Shown here: positions 24,530 through 33,009 of the stretch, piece after piece
How the letters are laid out: every line of letters begins with the position of its first letter
Position numbering within the stretch: position 1 is the stretch's first letter
From: Planctomycetales bacterium
GTDB lineage: Bacteria > Planctomycetota > SZUA-567
Direction of reading: 5' to 3'
Assembly: GCA_025997475.1 (NCBI GenBank)
Contig: BNUQ01000002.1
Location: 1 to 64,000 of the forward strand
Length of the DNA stretch: 64,000 nucleotides
Notes under the pieces: model-generated
The model's input: only the letters and a program-made list of their open reading frames with translations
What the model was told of the DNA's origin: nothing
Database searches by the model: none
Made by a program: the position numbers and the translations under genes

Positions 24530-24823
24530 TTAAACGGTGAGTTGGACGTTGAGTGCGACCGGCGTGCGCGGTGTGAAATCGCGGCGGCGCGGCGCGGTCG
24601 GGATTTGCCGCGCGACGACGAGCGAAGAAAACGCGAGAATAATCGCGGCGGTGAAACCGCTTAAAAGTTGATGCGCGGCGGCAAGTTGCCAACAAATCGG
24701 GCAATCGGCGCCGGAACAATCGTGTTCGCGCGGCGCCGCCGTCGCGAGCGACAACATCGCGGCGAGTCCGACCGCCAAACCGGAGAGAAGTAATTTTTTT
24801 CGCGTGGACATTGGTCGTTTCAT
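24530..24823 (-). CDS. Small membrane protein with HxC..CPIC motif
   Basis: 97 residues. An N-terminal hydrophobic segment (~10-30) and a second (~55-75) flank a short loop with EHDCSGADCPICWQL. Small proteins with H-x-C-x-G-x-x-CP-x-C next to zinc uptake genes occur in clostridia (recalled pattern, not checked). The Cys/His cluster suggests metal or redox chemistry at the membrane. It is on the same strand as the znuA-like gene, 260 bp upstream, with a mobile element in between, so a former operon is plausible. The start could be 24823 or 24811. Confidence 0.6.
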   Translation of the reverse strand: MKRPMSTRKKLLLSGLAVGLAAMLSLATAAPREHDCSGADCPICWQLAAAHQLLSGFTAAIILAFSSLVVARQIPTAPRRRDFTPRTPVALNVQLTV

Positions 24824-24950
24824 CGGGTAAATTTTTTTTCGCCGCGCGCCGAGTGCGGCGGTTTCGTCGGCGGAAGAAGCGGCGTTTGATTTTTTTAATT
24901 CGCCGCGCGCGGCTTCGGGTTAATGCGGGTAATTCGGACGCATCGCGCTT

Positions 24951-26141
24951 TTACGTCAACGCGAAAAACAGCCACGACAACGCCAGCAAACCGCCGGCGA
25001 TATACGCGATATTCCGCCATTTACGGGCGTCATCGCGCCAGCGCCAGGCGTCGCCGTCGCCGAAAGCGGGCGCGGCGGGCGCGCGGCGGCGGCGCAATTT
25101 TTCCAACGCCGCGAACAATTCGTCGTAGGACTGATAGCGGTCTTGCGGGTCTTTGCTCATCATTTTATTGAGCATCCGCGTCAACTCGCGCGGCGCCTGC
25201 GCATTGACTTCGTTCAACGGCGGCGGCGGCTCGGCGATATGCGACGCCAACACCGCCGAACACGTCCCGTTGAACGGCGTTTGTCCCGAAACCATATGAT
25301 AAAACGTCGCGCCCAAACTATAAATATCACTGCGGAAATCGAGATTTTTTTCGCCGTTCGCCGCCTCCGGCGAAATGTAGTCCGGCGTCCCCAAAACCTC
25401 GCCGGGCGTAACCGCGCCGACCGTCCAAATCACCGACTCCAACGAACTTTTCACAAAGCCGAAATCGCCGAGTTTCGCCACGCCTTTTTTAGTAACGATG
25501 ATGTTGCTCGGCTTCACGTCGCGATGCACGATTTTCTTTTCGGCGAGATACTGCAACGCGCCCGCCGTTTGCGCGATAATCGCAATCGCTTCGCTCAACT
25601 CCAACCGCCCGCGCCGGAAAATCATTTTCTCGACCGTTTCGCCATCGACAAATTCCATCGAATAATACAACTGGTTTTGATGCCGTCCGACATCAATTAC
25701 CTGAATCAGATTCGGGTGCGACAACCGTCCGACGAGCCGCGCCTCGACTAAAAAACGGTTGCGAAATTCGGCGTCCGACATCCATTTTTCGTGCAGAACT
25801 TTGAGCGCGACGAGCCGCCCGATGCTGATTTGTTTCGCCTTATAGACGATGCCGAGACCGCCCTCGCCGACCGTTTCGATAATTTCATAGTTGCCGATTT
25901 TGTGCGCGTGATTTTCGTAGTCGCGGAGCAACCGCTCGCGCGCCTTGCCAATCGCCCAGATTTGCGTTTCGGTCAAAATGTCTTCATGGCGCAAAATTTC
26001 TTCCGGCTTATGCGGCGTCTGCCCCATCGCGATTTGGGTCTGCATCGTCCGGCGCACGCCATCGACTTGCTCCCGCGTCAGCAACTTATGCGCCACCGCG
26101 ACGGTCAGGAAATCATAGTTGTTGTCGTTGTAGTCGGACAT
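24951..26141 (-). CDS. Membrane-anchored Ser/Thr protein kinase
   Basis: 396 residues. An N-terminal helical helper region (~1-75, AVAHKLLTREQVDGVRR and HEDILTETQIWAIGKA) is typical of PVC Hanks-type kinases. The kinase domain (~83-345) is complete: GEGGLGIVYKAK glycine loop, VALKVL lysine, HRDVKPSNI catalytic loop, GDFGFV metal loop, GTPDYISPEAA activation segment and the SDIYSLG aspartate. A single C-terminal transmembrane helix (~375-393) anchors it. It follows a dual-specificity phosphatase gene on the same strand, an opposing-enzyme pair within the motility region. Substrates are unknown. Confidence 0.92.
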   Translation of the reverse strand: MSDYNDNNYDFLTVAVAHKLLTREQVDGVRRTMQTQIAMGQTPHKPEEILRHEDILTETQIWAIGKARERLLRDYENHAHKIGNYEIIETVGEGGLGIVYKAKQISIGRLVALKVLHEKWMSDAEFRNRFLVEARLVGRLSHPNLIQVIDVGRHQNQLYYSMEFVDGETVEKMIFRRGRLELSEAIAIIAQTAGALQYLAEKKIVHRDVKPSNIIVTKKGVAKLGDFGFVKSSLESVIWTVGAVTPGEVLGTPDYISPEAANGEKNLDFRSDIYSLGATFYHMVSGQTPFNGTCSAVLASHIAEPPPPLNEVNAQAPRELTRMLNKMMSKDPQDRYQSYDELFAALEKLRRRRAPAAPAFGDGDAWRWRDDARKWRNIAYIAGGLLALSWLFFALT

Positions 26142-26144
26142 ATT

Positions 26145-26250
26145 TTTAGAGTTTAGAGTTTAGAGTTGAGAGTTTAGCAGTTGAGTTTTATTTTTAAGAC
26201 GCGCGAAGCGCAACCTTTGCTTCACTCTAAACTCTTAACTCTAAACTCTC
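26145..26250. repeat. Foldback intergenic repeat, TTTAGAGTTGAGAG type
   Basis: GAGTTTAGAGTTTAGAGTTG arm, a GACGCGCGAAGCGC core, and a mirrored CTCTAAACTCTTAACTCTAA arm. The right arm overlaps the end of the phosphatase gene and provides its last residues (EFRVKSLE) and stop codon. Confidence 0.8.
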
Positions 26251-26695
26251 TCGATGAAAAATCCCGCACGCATTGTTCTTGTGCCGGCGTTTCAATCGAG
26301 CCCGGGCGGATGGCGCGAATCGCGTTGATTGCCTGTTCGGCGGTTTCGCCGAGCGCGACCAAATAGCAGGCGAGCATCGTGCCGGTGCGCCCGTAACCGC
26401 CGGCGCAATGCACGGCGACGGCGAGGTTTTGCGCGTTTTGTTCCTGAATAAATTTTATCAGCGCGGCGATTTGCGCCGGTTGCGGCGGCGTGAAATCCGG
26501 CACCGGCAAGTGCAAATAAGCCATCTCGGCGGCGGCGACGGCGGCGGCGTCCAACGGCTCTTCGGTCAGCGACACGAGCGCGGCGATTTTCTGCCGCCGG
26601 AGTTGCAACAGTTCGCCGGCTAACGGCGAAATCATTCCGGGCAAACCCATTCCGGCAAGTTTGCCCGGAATCACAAAGGAAAAATTAAACGGCAT
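26222..26695 (-). CDS. Dual-specificity protein phosphatase (DSP/PTP superfamily)
   Basis: 157 residues. The P-loop VHCAGGYGRTGTMLACYL gives the HCx5R-T/S-G signature of cysteine phosphatases; the general-acid Asp is probably in VPDFTPP. Upstream strands (IAALVSLTEEPLD) fit the DSP fold. It is 80 bp upstream of, and on the same strand as, the Ser/Thr kinase gene, suggesting they act on shared substrates. The C-terminal ~9 residues are encoded by the intergenic foldback repeat and probably are not part of the fold. Confidence 0.85.
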   Translation of the reverse strand: MPFNFSFVIPGKLAGMGLPGMISPLAGELLQLRRQKIAALVSLTEEPLDAAAVAAAEMAYLHLPVPDFTPPQPAQIAALIKFIQEQNAQNLAVAVHCAGGYGRTGTMLACYLVALGETAEQAINAIRAIRPGSIETPAQEQCVRDFSSREFRVKSLE

Positions 26696-26892
26696 TTTTT
26701 ATTCCGCTCCGGTCGCGTTAAAAATTTGTCGCGTATTTTACCGGTCGCCGACGCAAAGCGTAGCGGAAATTGCGAATTGCGAATTAAAAATTACGAATTA
26801 CGAAGTTTGAGCAGTTTGATTTGAGGACGACAAGGGGATTAAGACGTTTAAGTTTCTTGTCAGCGCTCGCCTCTTATCGTCGGCGCTGATTT

Positions 26893-27387
26893 TTACGCGC
26901 GGCGATTGATGAGGCGCGCCGGCGCGCGTTCCATTTTGCCGTAGCGGTTGTAGGTTTGGGCTTCGTCGCCGGAGTGGCGGAGCATTTCCATAAACGCCTG
27001 CGCGTGGTCCATCGACGCTTTCAACAACTCCGTGTTGGCGCGCAGGCGCAGGCGCAATTTTTCCAACACGGTTTTCAATTTTTCGCGCGCCGCGTCGATT
27101 TCGCCGCGTAATTCCGGCGGCAGTTTCGCCATCAGTGCGCGTAAGGTCGGCGGCTGTTCGGCGACGGCTAATTTCGCCGCCAGGTCCGCGACCAACGCCT
27201 CGCGTGGCGGCGCCTGCGCCCGGATTTTTTCGATTAAATCGTATTCGGCGTTCAGCGACGCCTCCATCGCCGGCAAATCGCCGGTCATAATCGCCGCCCG
27301 TTTGGCGTCCGCCGCCGCGAGCATCCGCTCGTGCAACGCGACATCGGTCGTCAAAATGGCGGTCAAGGCGGCGACGGCGGTTTTCAT
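26893..27387 (-). CDS. flgN: Flagellar chaperone FlgN-like protein
   Basis: 164 residues, all helical, no hydrophobic segment. The long N-terminal helix (LTAILTTDVALHERMLAAADAKR), the charged middle and the helix with KLRLRLRANTELLKASMDHA fit FlgN, which binds hook-associated proteins FlgK/FlgL before export. I start at the internal ATG 27387, which has GGAG 8 nt upstream. The rod-binding protein gene ends 14 bp upstream on the same strand; a FlgJ-FlgN order commonly precedes flgK, but flgK is not here. The family call rests on context plus helix pattern. Confidence 0.65.
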   Translation of the reverse strand: MKTAVAALTAILTTDVALHERMLAAADAKRAAIMTGDLPAMEASLNAEYDLIEKIRAQAPPREALVADLAAKLAVAEQPPTLRALMAKLPPELRGEIDAAREKLKTVLEKLRLRLRANTELLKASMDHAQAFMEMLRHSGDEAQTYNRYGKMERAPARLINRRA

Positions 27388-27401
27388 GGCTTTTCTCCCA
27401 G

Positions 27402-27743
27402 TCAATTGTTAATTGCTTGATTCCGGCTTTTCAACGATTGATAAACCGTTTCCCCTAAACCGGTGCGGTCTTGGTGGGCGGCTTGGCGGGCGTATTCGTC
27501 GTAGAGCATCGTGCGAAACATTTCCTCGCCCGCGCCGCCGTTCATCAGTTCGGACTTGCCCACGCTTTCGCCCATCACTTTATACATTTGCCCGATAAAC
27601 ACGCCGACAAACTCGTTCGCCGACATCCGCAACGCCCGCTCGTCGCCCTGCGTTTTCATCCGCATCAGCGTCGCGCGGTCGGCGTTGACCGAACCGTTGG
27701 CGCGCGTCAACGCGCTCAAATTACTAACGGCAGAATTTTCCAT
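27402..27743 (-). CDS. flgJ: FlgJ-type rod-binding protein
   Basis: 113 residues, matching only the N-terminal rod-binding domain of FlgJ: ALRMSANEFVGVFIGQMYKVMGESV, NGGAGEEMFRTMLYDEYARQAA and GLGETVYQSL. Many bacteria have this short form without the muramidase domain. It caps and guides flagellar rod assembly in the periplasm. The start at 27743 has GCGGGAAA upstream. The C-terminal ..NQAINN and stop codon are read from the AATTAACAATT repeat. Confidence 0.78.
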   Translation of the reverse strand: MENSAVSNLSALTRANGSVNADRATLMRMKTQGDERALRMSANEFVGVFIGQMYKVMGESVGKSELMNGGAGEEMFRTMLYDEYARQAAHQDRTGLGETVYQSLKSRNQAINN

Positions 27744-27794
27744 AATTTCCCGCTCCGCAAAGTTGTTTCCGGCGTAACTGCAAAGAGGGTGCCA

Positions 27795-27975
27795 GAGCAA
27801 TTAACAATTAACAATTAACAATTAACAATTTTCAAATTCCAGAATTGTCAATTGTTAATTGCGTCAGCGCGTGTCGCTTGGTCGGGGGTATTCACGTTTC
27901 GCGCCTACGGCGCGATTAACGGAGATTATTAAATACCGCAAAAATTGTTAATTGTTAATTGTCAATTGTTAATTG
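27795..27975. repeat. Foldback repeat with fragment of the mosaic element inside
   Basis: AATTAACAATTAACAATTAA on the left, GTCAATTGTTAATTG arms on the right. Between them is a fragment with GCGTGTCGCTTGGTCGGGG, TTCACG and CGCCTACGGCGCGATTAACG, taken from the CGCGTAAC family. Confidence 0.75.
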
Positions 27976-29628
27976 GTTCAGCGCGAACGTGGCGGCGAGG
28001 GTGTTGGCTAAATTCACCGCCAGCGCGGCGGGCGACGCCGTGAAGCCGCCGCGCGCCGCGGCGTCCGGTCGCAACAAACCGCGCCACGACGACGGGACCG
28101 CTTGCAAGGACAATAAAGCGCGCAAATTGTCCCGTCCCCATTTTTTCAGTTCGGCGGCGCGGCGGAAATTCGCCGCCACGCCCAAAATTTCCAACACCCG
28201 TCCCGCCTGCCCCGCGCTCAATAAATTCGCGCTCAAACCGGCGATGGTCGCCGACGGCGGCGCGTCCAACATTTTCGCCGCCAACGCCAGCGCGTCGTTC
28301 AACCAGCGTTTTTGGCGCGTCGTCTGATAGACCGCGAGACCCGCCATAATTCGCCACGGATTTTCGTCCACCGCGCCGCCGACGGTCGGCAAACCCGTAG
28401 CGGTCGGCAAACCCGTAGCGGGTGGCAAGCCCGTAGCGGGCGGCAAACCCGTCGCGGGCGGCAAGTCCGCCAAATTTTGCACCGCCGCGCCGCTAAATTC
28501 GCGCGGAGCGTCCGCCATCAGCGCAATCGTCAGCAAACAACGCCAAACATTTTTTTCCGCCGTCGTGGCAAATTGCCACAAATTGACCGGCGCGGGCGCG
28601 TTTTGTTGCGCCAGAAAACGGCGGAGCGGTTGATAGTGTTCGTCCGCGGTCGCGTCGAATAAAATCAATCCCCACCAAGCCAGCGTCGTCGCCAATAAAT
28701 CGTCGCCGGTCGGATACGCGCCGCCGCGCAAATAACCGTAGTCCGTGCCGGGCGCTTCCAAATAATAATTCCGCCACAACGCCGCGAGCAGTTTCAACCC
28801 GCAAGCGCGAAGCGCCTCGTCGCGCTCCGCCCGCCAAAAACCGCCGAGCGCGGCGGCGGCGTTGGCGTTGGCGACAAAATCAACTTTGCCGTCCGTCAAA
28901 TAAAAACCGTCCGCCGTTTGGTTGGTTTGCCACCACTGTTTTAACGCCGTCCGTGCCACCGCCAAATCTTCGGCGGTAACGGCGGGCGCGGGTTGATTTA
29001 ACCAGAACGGCGCGGCGTCCGGCGGCATCACCAACGTGTCCGCGTGATAGACGCGCAAGCGCGCCGCCGCCAAAAAATCCAACCGCGCCGCCGGCGTAAC
29101 TTCGGTCAACAGCGCGTCTAAAATTTCGCGCCACGACCATTGTTGCGCCAGCGCCGCCACCGCGCCGCAAAAAAATCGGCGCTCGGCGCGTTCGATTTGC
29201 CAGCCCTGCGTCCCTAATTCCGGCGTGAAGACCAGCGGCGGCGTCGGCGAAATTTGCCCTTCGTCGAACAGCGTCAGCCACAGCGAACATTGCTCGATAT
29301 TTTCCACGCGAAAACCGTAAAGAGCGCGTCCGGCGGCAAGGCGCAAATTGCCGAGCAGACCGTTTTTTTCACGGGCGTTGCCTTGCGCCACGATTTTTCC
29401 GTCGCGCACAAGCGTGATTTCCACGCCGTTGCCGGCGTCGGCGACGACGGGCGCCAACTCGACGGGCATAACGGGCGAGCGACCGGCAAGCACCGCTTGC
29501 ACGGTTTCCTGCGCGTAAGCCGCGAGTTGCGCGGTCAGCGTCGGCGTGCTTTTCGCCGCCGTCAGCCATTCGCCGGCGAACGTCAGCGGCGAGAGGAGGC
29601 AAATAAGGAGGGCGAGGGATAGTTTCAT
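27955..29628 (-). CDS. Secreted protein of unknown function
   Basis: 557 residues. Signal peptide MKLSLALLICLLSPLTFAG. The mature part has a beta-rich first third and a helix-rich remainder with repeated W/Y-rich helices (RTALKQWWQTNQTADGFY, GYLRGGAYPTGDDLLATTL), which suggests an alpha/alpha-barrel such as in some glycan-active or thioredoxin-domain-associated proteins; I cannot assign a family. A run of five LPPATG/LPTATG hexapeptides (18-bp units, 28383-28460) interrupts the C-terminal third. The last residues (NQLTIDN) and stop codon are encoded by the foldback repeat. Confidence 0.65.
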   Translation of the reverse strand: MKLSLALLICLLSPLTFAGEWLTAAKSTPTLTAQLAAYAQETVQAVLAGRSPVMPVELAPVVADAGNGVEITLVRDGKIVAQGNAREKNGLLGNLRLAAGRALYGFRVENIEQCSLWLTLFDEGQISPTPPLVFTPELGTQGWQIERAERRFFCGAVAALAQQWSWREILDALLTEVTPAARLDFLAAARLRVYHADTLVMPPDAAPFWLNQPAPAVTAEDLAVARTALKQWWQTNQTADGFYLTDGKVDFVANANAAAALGGFWRAERDEALRACGLKLLAALWRNYYLEAPGTDYGYLRGGAYPTGDDLLATTLAWWGLILFDATADEHYQPLRRFLAQQNAPAPVNLWQFATTAEKNVWRCLLTIALMADAPREFSGAAVQNLADLPPATGLPPATGLPPATGLPTATGLPTVGGAVDENPWRIMAGLAVYQTTRQKRWLNDALALAAKMLDAPPSATIAGLSANLLSAGQAGRVLEILGVAANFRRAAELKKWGRDNLRALLSLQAVPSSWRGLLRPDAAARGGFTASPAALAVNLANTLAATFALNQLTIDN

Positions 29629-29633
29629 CGATT

Positions 29634-29735
29634 GAGTGGGCAGTGGGCGGTGGGCAATGGGCGGTTATTAAGAGCGGCTGGAATTACCAATTTACAAGCG
29701 CTCGCCGTTCAATGACCACTGCCTCATTGTTTCCC
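29634..29735. repeat. Foldback repeat, GTGGGCAGTGGGC type
   Basis: GAGTGGGCAGTGGGCGGTGG tandem hexa/heptamers and a mirrored TGACCACTGCCTCATTG arm, with ACAAGCGCTCGCCG in the centre. A related pair occurs at 7035-7125. It lies between the divergent secreted-protein and histidine-kinase genes. Confidence 0.65.
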
Positions 29736-29851
29736 GTATGAAAATGGATAAATTTCGCGACATTGTTTTGGGGGCATTTTTTTGTGGGAACCGGCGCGGC
29801 GGCGCGTTAAAAAATCCGGCGCGTCAGCAGTTAATTGAGAAGGAAAAAATT

Positions 29852-32497
29852 ATGTTGGTTGATAAATTTCACGCGGTGCTGACTTCCGTAATTATTCTGA
29901 TTATCGCCGTCGGGGCGGTGATGATTGGCGGCGTGGTGACGGTGCGCCACAACGAGATAGAGCAGACGCTCGCGCGGATTGAGCGCAACGGTATTTACGA
30001 CGCGGAGAAAATCAACAACTGGGTCGAGAAAAGTAGCAGTTTCGTCGCCACTTTCGCCGGCGGCATCGCCAATTTAGGCGAAGAATTTCCGACGGACAAA
30101 ATGCAAGGCGCCATCAACCTCCACCTCGACCGTCACCCGGAATTTTTCCGTATTCATATGGGCTATCCCGACGGCTCGCTCATCTCCTCCGACCACCGGG
30201 AACTGGACTACAAGGATTACAACGCCACCGAGCGACCGTGGTATGTCGAGGCGGTCAACCACCCCGACCGCGTCGTTATCTCGGAAATTTTCGACGATTA
30301 CGACTCCGGTCTGCCCTGCGTTTCCTTTGCCAAAGCGGTGCGCTCGCAAGGGAAAATTATCGGCGTGCTTTCGGCGGATATTTTTGTCTCGACCTTGGAA
30401 GAGATGCTAAATCAGGTGCAGGAAGAAGCCGACGACTTTTACGCCATTATCACCGATATGCGCGCCAACGTCCTGCTCCGGCAAACCAACAACCCGACGG
30501 TCGAGCGTTTGGGTTTTGACCAAACAACGACCAATATCGCGAAAGTTCATCCGCGGATGGCGGAAGATTTACTGGCTTTGAAAAACGGCAAAAGCGCGCT
30601 CTTGGCGTTGCCGTCCGGCGAAAAAAGATACTACTCCGCGCATGACATTCGCGCCGCCGAATGGCGGCTTTACACCTCGACCTCCGCCGACGAATTGCTC
30701 CAACCCATTAACCGGCATTCCAACATTATGTTAGGCGTGCTGATGTTAATGCTGATTTTAATCGTGCTGATGGTGGTGTTGACCCACGTCATTTTGCGCC
30801 GCGCCGCGCGCGTCGCCCGCGAAGAATCGCAAATGAAGTCGATTTTTCTCGCCAATATGAGCCACGAAATCCGCACGCCGCTAAACGCGATTATCGGTTT
30901 AAGCGAACTCGCGCTCAGTTCCGGCTCCCTGCCCCCCTCGGAAAACGACGACATCAACAAAATCTACGCCGCCGGCGTAACGCTCCTCAGCATCGTCAAC
31001 AACATTTTGGACCTCTCGAAAGTCGAATCCGGCAAAATGGAACTCGTGCCGGTCGAATACAACGTCCCCTCGCTAATCAACGACACGCTGGCGCTGATTA
31101 GCGCCTATACCGGCTCGAAAGAAGTCGAATTTCGCCTGAATATCGACGAAACTTTGCCCTGCACGCTGTTCGGCGACGATTTGCGGATTAAACAAATTCT
31201 CAATAATTTGCTCTCCAACGCTTTCAAATACACCAACAAAGGGTCGGTCGATTGGAACATCCGCGCCGAGCGCGCGGGCAACCATGTCTGGATGACTTCT
31301 TCAATCCGCGACACCGGCATCGGCATCCGTCCCGAAAATTTGCAGAAAATTTTCAGCAATTACAGTCAGGTGGACACCAAGAGCAACCGCGCCATTCAAG
31401 GCACCGGTTTAGGGTTGGCGATTGCCAAAAAAATGGCGGAAATGATGGACGGCTCGTTGACGGTCGAGAGCGAATACGGTTTCGGTAGCACTTTCACCGT
31501 GCGCGTGCGGCAGGATTTCGTCAACGACCAAACCATCGGCGCGGACACGGCGAGAAAATTGTGTCATTTTGAATACCTGCGCCACAAGCGCGACCGCAAT
31601 CAAAACGCCGCCCGCGCCGACCTGTCCTACGCCCGCGTGTTGGTCGTGGACGACGTAACGACCAACCTCATCGTGGCGCAGGGCTTGCTGAAACGTTACA
31701 AATTGCAGGTGGACTGTTTGACCAGCGGCAAAAGGGCGGTGGAAGCCATCCGCGAAGCGGCGGTGAAATACGACGCGATTATGATGGACCATATGATGCC
31801 GGAAATGGACGGCGTCGAAGCCACCCGCCTTATCCGCGCCCTCGGCACGCCTTACGCGAAAAATATTCCGATTATCGCGCTCACCGCCAACGCCGTGTCC
31901 GGTATGGCGCGAATGTTCCTCGCCAACGGCTTCAACGACTTCATTTCCAAACCCATCGACATCACGCTCCTCGACGTGGCGCTCAACCGCTGGGTGCGCG
32001 ACAAAACCAAAGAAGCGGACGGCGCGGACGCGGTCGCGGACACCGTCGCGGCGAACGCGGCGAACGCGACGAACGCGGCGCAAGCGCCGCAAAATAAAAA
32101 CGCGCCCCTCGACGGCGGCCGGCAGGAGGCGGTGCGCAATCTGCCGGGGTTGAATGTGGAAATCGGCTTGGAGAATTGCGGCGGCACGTGGGAGGTCTAT
32201 GAATATGTGTTGCAGGCGTTCGTTACGGACACGACGCGAATGTTGGCGGAAATCCGCGACCCGAAACCCGAAGCGACGGTCGATTACGCGACCTACACGC
32301 ACGGCATTAAAGGCAGTAGCAACAGCGCCGGTCTGACGGCGCTCGGCGAACAGGCGAAACAGTTGGAACTCGCCGCCAAAGCCGGCAATTGGAGTTTTGT
32401 CGCCGCCAACAACGCCGCTTTCGTCGCCGCCGCCGAAGCCGCCGTCGCGGCGATTAAAAAAGCCATCGCCAAAGATTCCTCACGGGGGGGGGGGTAA
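29852..32497 (+). CDS. Hybrid sensor histidine kinase with dCACHE-like sensor, REC and HPt domains
   Basis: 881 residues from the ATG at 29852 (AAGGA 9 nt upstream; the open frame starts 38 codons earlier). Two transmembrane helices (~6-30 and ~288-315) enclose a periplasmic Cache-type sensor (ERPWYVEAVNHPDRVVISEIF, SADIFVSTLEEML). Then HisKA with MSHEIRTPLN (phospho-His), HATPase_c (NLLSNAFKYT, DTGIGI, GTGLGLAI), receiver domain (VLVVDD, MMDHMMPEMDG phospho-Asp) and a C-terminal HPt (THGIKGSSNSAG). It signals by a His-Asp-His relay; no DNA-binding output. The gene ends in an 11-G tract. Confidence 0.93.
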   Translation: MLVDKFHAVLTSVIILIIAVGAVMIGGVVTVRHNEIEQTLARIERNGIYDAEKINNWVEKSSSFVATFAGGIANLGEEFPTDKMQGAINLHLDRHPEFFRIHMGYPDGSLISSDHRELDYKDYNATERPWYVEAVNHPDRVVISEIFDDYDSGLPCVSFAKAVRSQGKIIGVLSADIFVSTLEEMLNQVQEEADDFYAIITDMRANVLLRQTNNPTVERLGFDQTTTNIAKVHPRMAEDLLALKNGKSALLALPSGEKRYYSAHDIRAAEWRLYTSTSADELLQPINRHSNIMLGVLMLMLILIVLMVVLTHVILRRAARVAREESQMKSIFLANMSHEIRTPLNAIIGLSELALSSGSLPPSENDDINKIYAAGVTLLSIVNNILDLSKVESGKMELVPVEYNVPSLINDTLALISAYTGSKEVEFRLNIDETLPCTLFGDDLRIKQILNNLLSNAFKYTNKGSVDWNIRAERAGNHVWMTSSIRDTGIGIRPENLQKIFSNYSQVDTKSNRAIQGTGLGLAIAKKMAEMMDGSLTVESEYGFGSTFTVRVRQDFVNDQTIGADTARKLCHFEYLRHKRDRNQNAARADLSYARVLVVDDVTTNLIVAQGLLKRYKLQVDCLTSGKRAVEAIREAAVKYDAIMMDHMMPEMDGVEATRLIRALGTPYAKNIPIIALTANAVSGMARMFLANGFNDFISKPIDITLLDVALNRWVRDKTKEADGADAVADTVAANAANATNAAQAPQNKNAPLDGGRQEAVRNLPGLNVEIGLENCGGTWEVYEYVLQAFVTDTTRMLAEIRDPKPEATVDYATYTHGIKGSSNSAGLTALGEQAKQLELAAKAGNWSFVAANNAAFVAAAEAAVAAIKKAIAKDSSRGGG
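32484..32494 (+). repeat. Poly(G)11 tract at the end of the hybrid kinase gene
   Basis: Eleven consecutive G residues encode the final Arg-Gly-Gly-Gly before TAA. Loss or gain of one G would shift the frame and replace the last residues with a short extension (about 7 or 15 residues) before the next stop, leaving the HPt domain intact. Confidence 0.95.
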
Positions 32498-32621
32498 TTG
32501 CGCCGGAGACGCCATTTGACGAGGTTGCTTCGGACGCGTGAATAACGCGGAGGGGGCGAGTTCGATAAAGCGAAAATAAAAGTAATTCCTTAAAATTCCG
32601 GCGAAAGGCATCGCGGTAAAA

Positions 32622-32829
32622 ATGAGAAAATATCGAATATATCTTGAGACCTCGATTATCAACTATCTCGACGCGCCGGACACGCCGGAAAAAATGCGCG
32701 ACACGTGGCGGCTATGGAATGAAATCAAATAAATTGCGGGCAATGCGCGCGGTGGAAACGATCAATAGCCGTGAATTGTTAAAAAACATCAAAATCTTGT
32801 CGCCGACTATTTTTTTAGGGGAGGATTAA
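32622..32829 (+). pseudogene. Broken PIN-domain toxin (VapC-like)
   Basis: The intact start reads MRKYRIYLETSIINYLDAPD (PIN-domain beta1 with the first catalytic Asp/Glu region, L-E-T-S) and ends at a TAA (32730) after 36 codons. In the next frame a C-terminal-like piece (AVETINSRELLKNIKILSPT) runs to 32829. The ~60-100 central residues of a PIN RNase are missing, so this is an internally deleted, frameshifted toxin gene. A probable antitoxin follows 3 bp later. Confidence 0.7.
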
Positions 32830-32832
32830 CCG

Positions 32833-33009
32833 ATGGCTGACGCAATTATCGATGAAATTCATCAAATACGCCGGGAAATGGTTAAGCGGTGGAAAAAAAT
32901 GACTGCGGCGGAAGCCCGCGCGGATTTCCAAAAAGACGTTGACGAAGGTCTGCATGCCATTGCCCGCGCTCGCGTTAAACGACAAAAAATTAATAGACCT
33001 GTTCGATAA
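32833..33009 (+). CDS. Antitoxin-like small protein, end altered by a mobile element
   Basis: 58 residues: MADAIIDEIHQIRREMVKRW, then KKMTAAEARADFQKDVDEG and a basic tail. Preceded by GGGGAGGA, about 6 nt before the ATG. It resembles short VapB-type partners encoded after PIN toxins (E-I..IR.E pattern). The last residues NRPVR and the stop codon are supplied by the terminal inverted repeat of the 163-bp element that begins at 32994. With the toxin broken, it is probably a relic. Confidence 0.55.
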   Translation: MADAIIDEIHQIRREMVKRWKKMTAAEARADFQKDVDEGLHAIARARVKRQKINRPVR

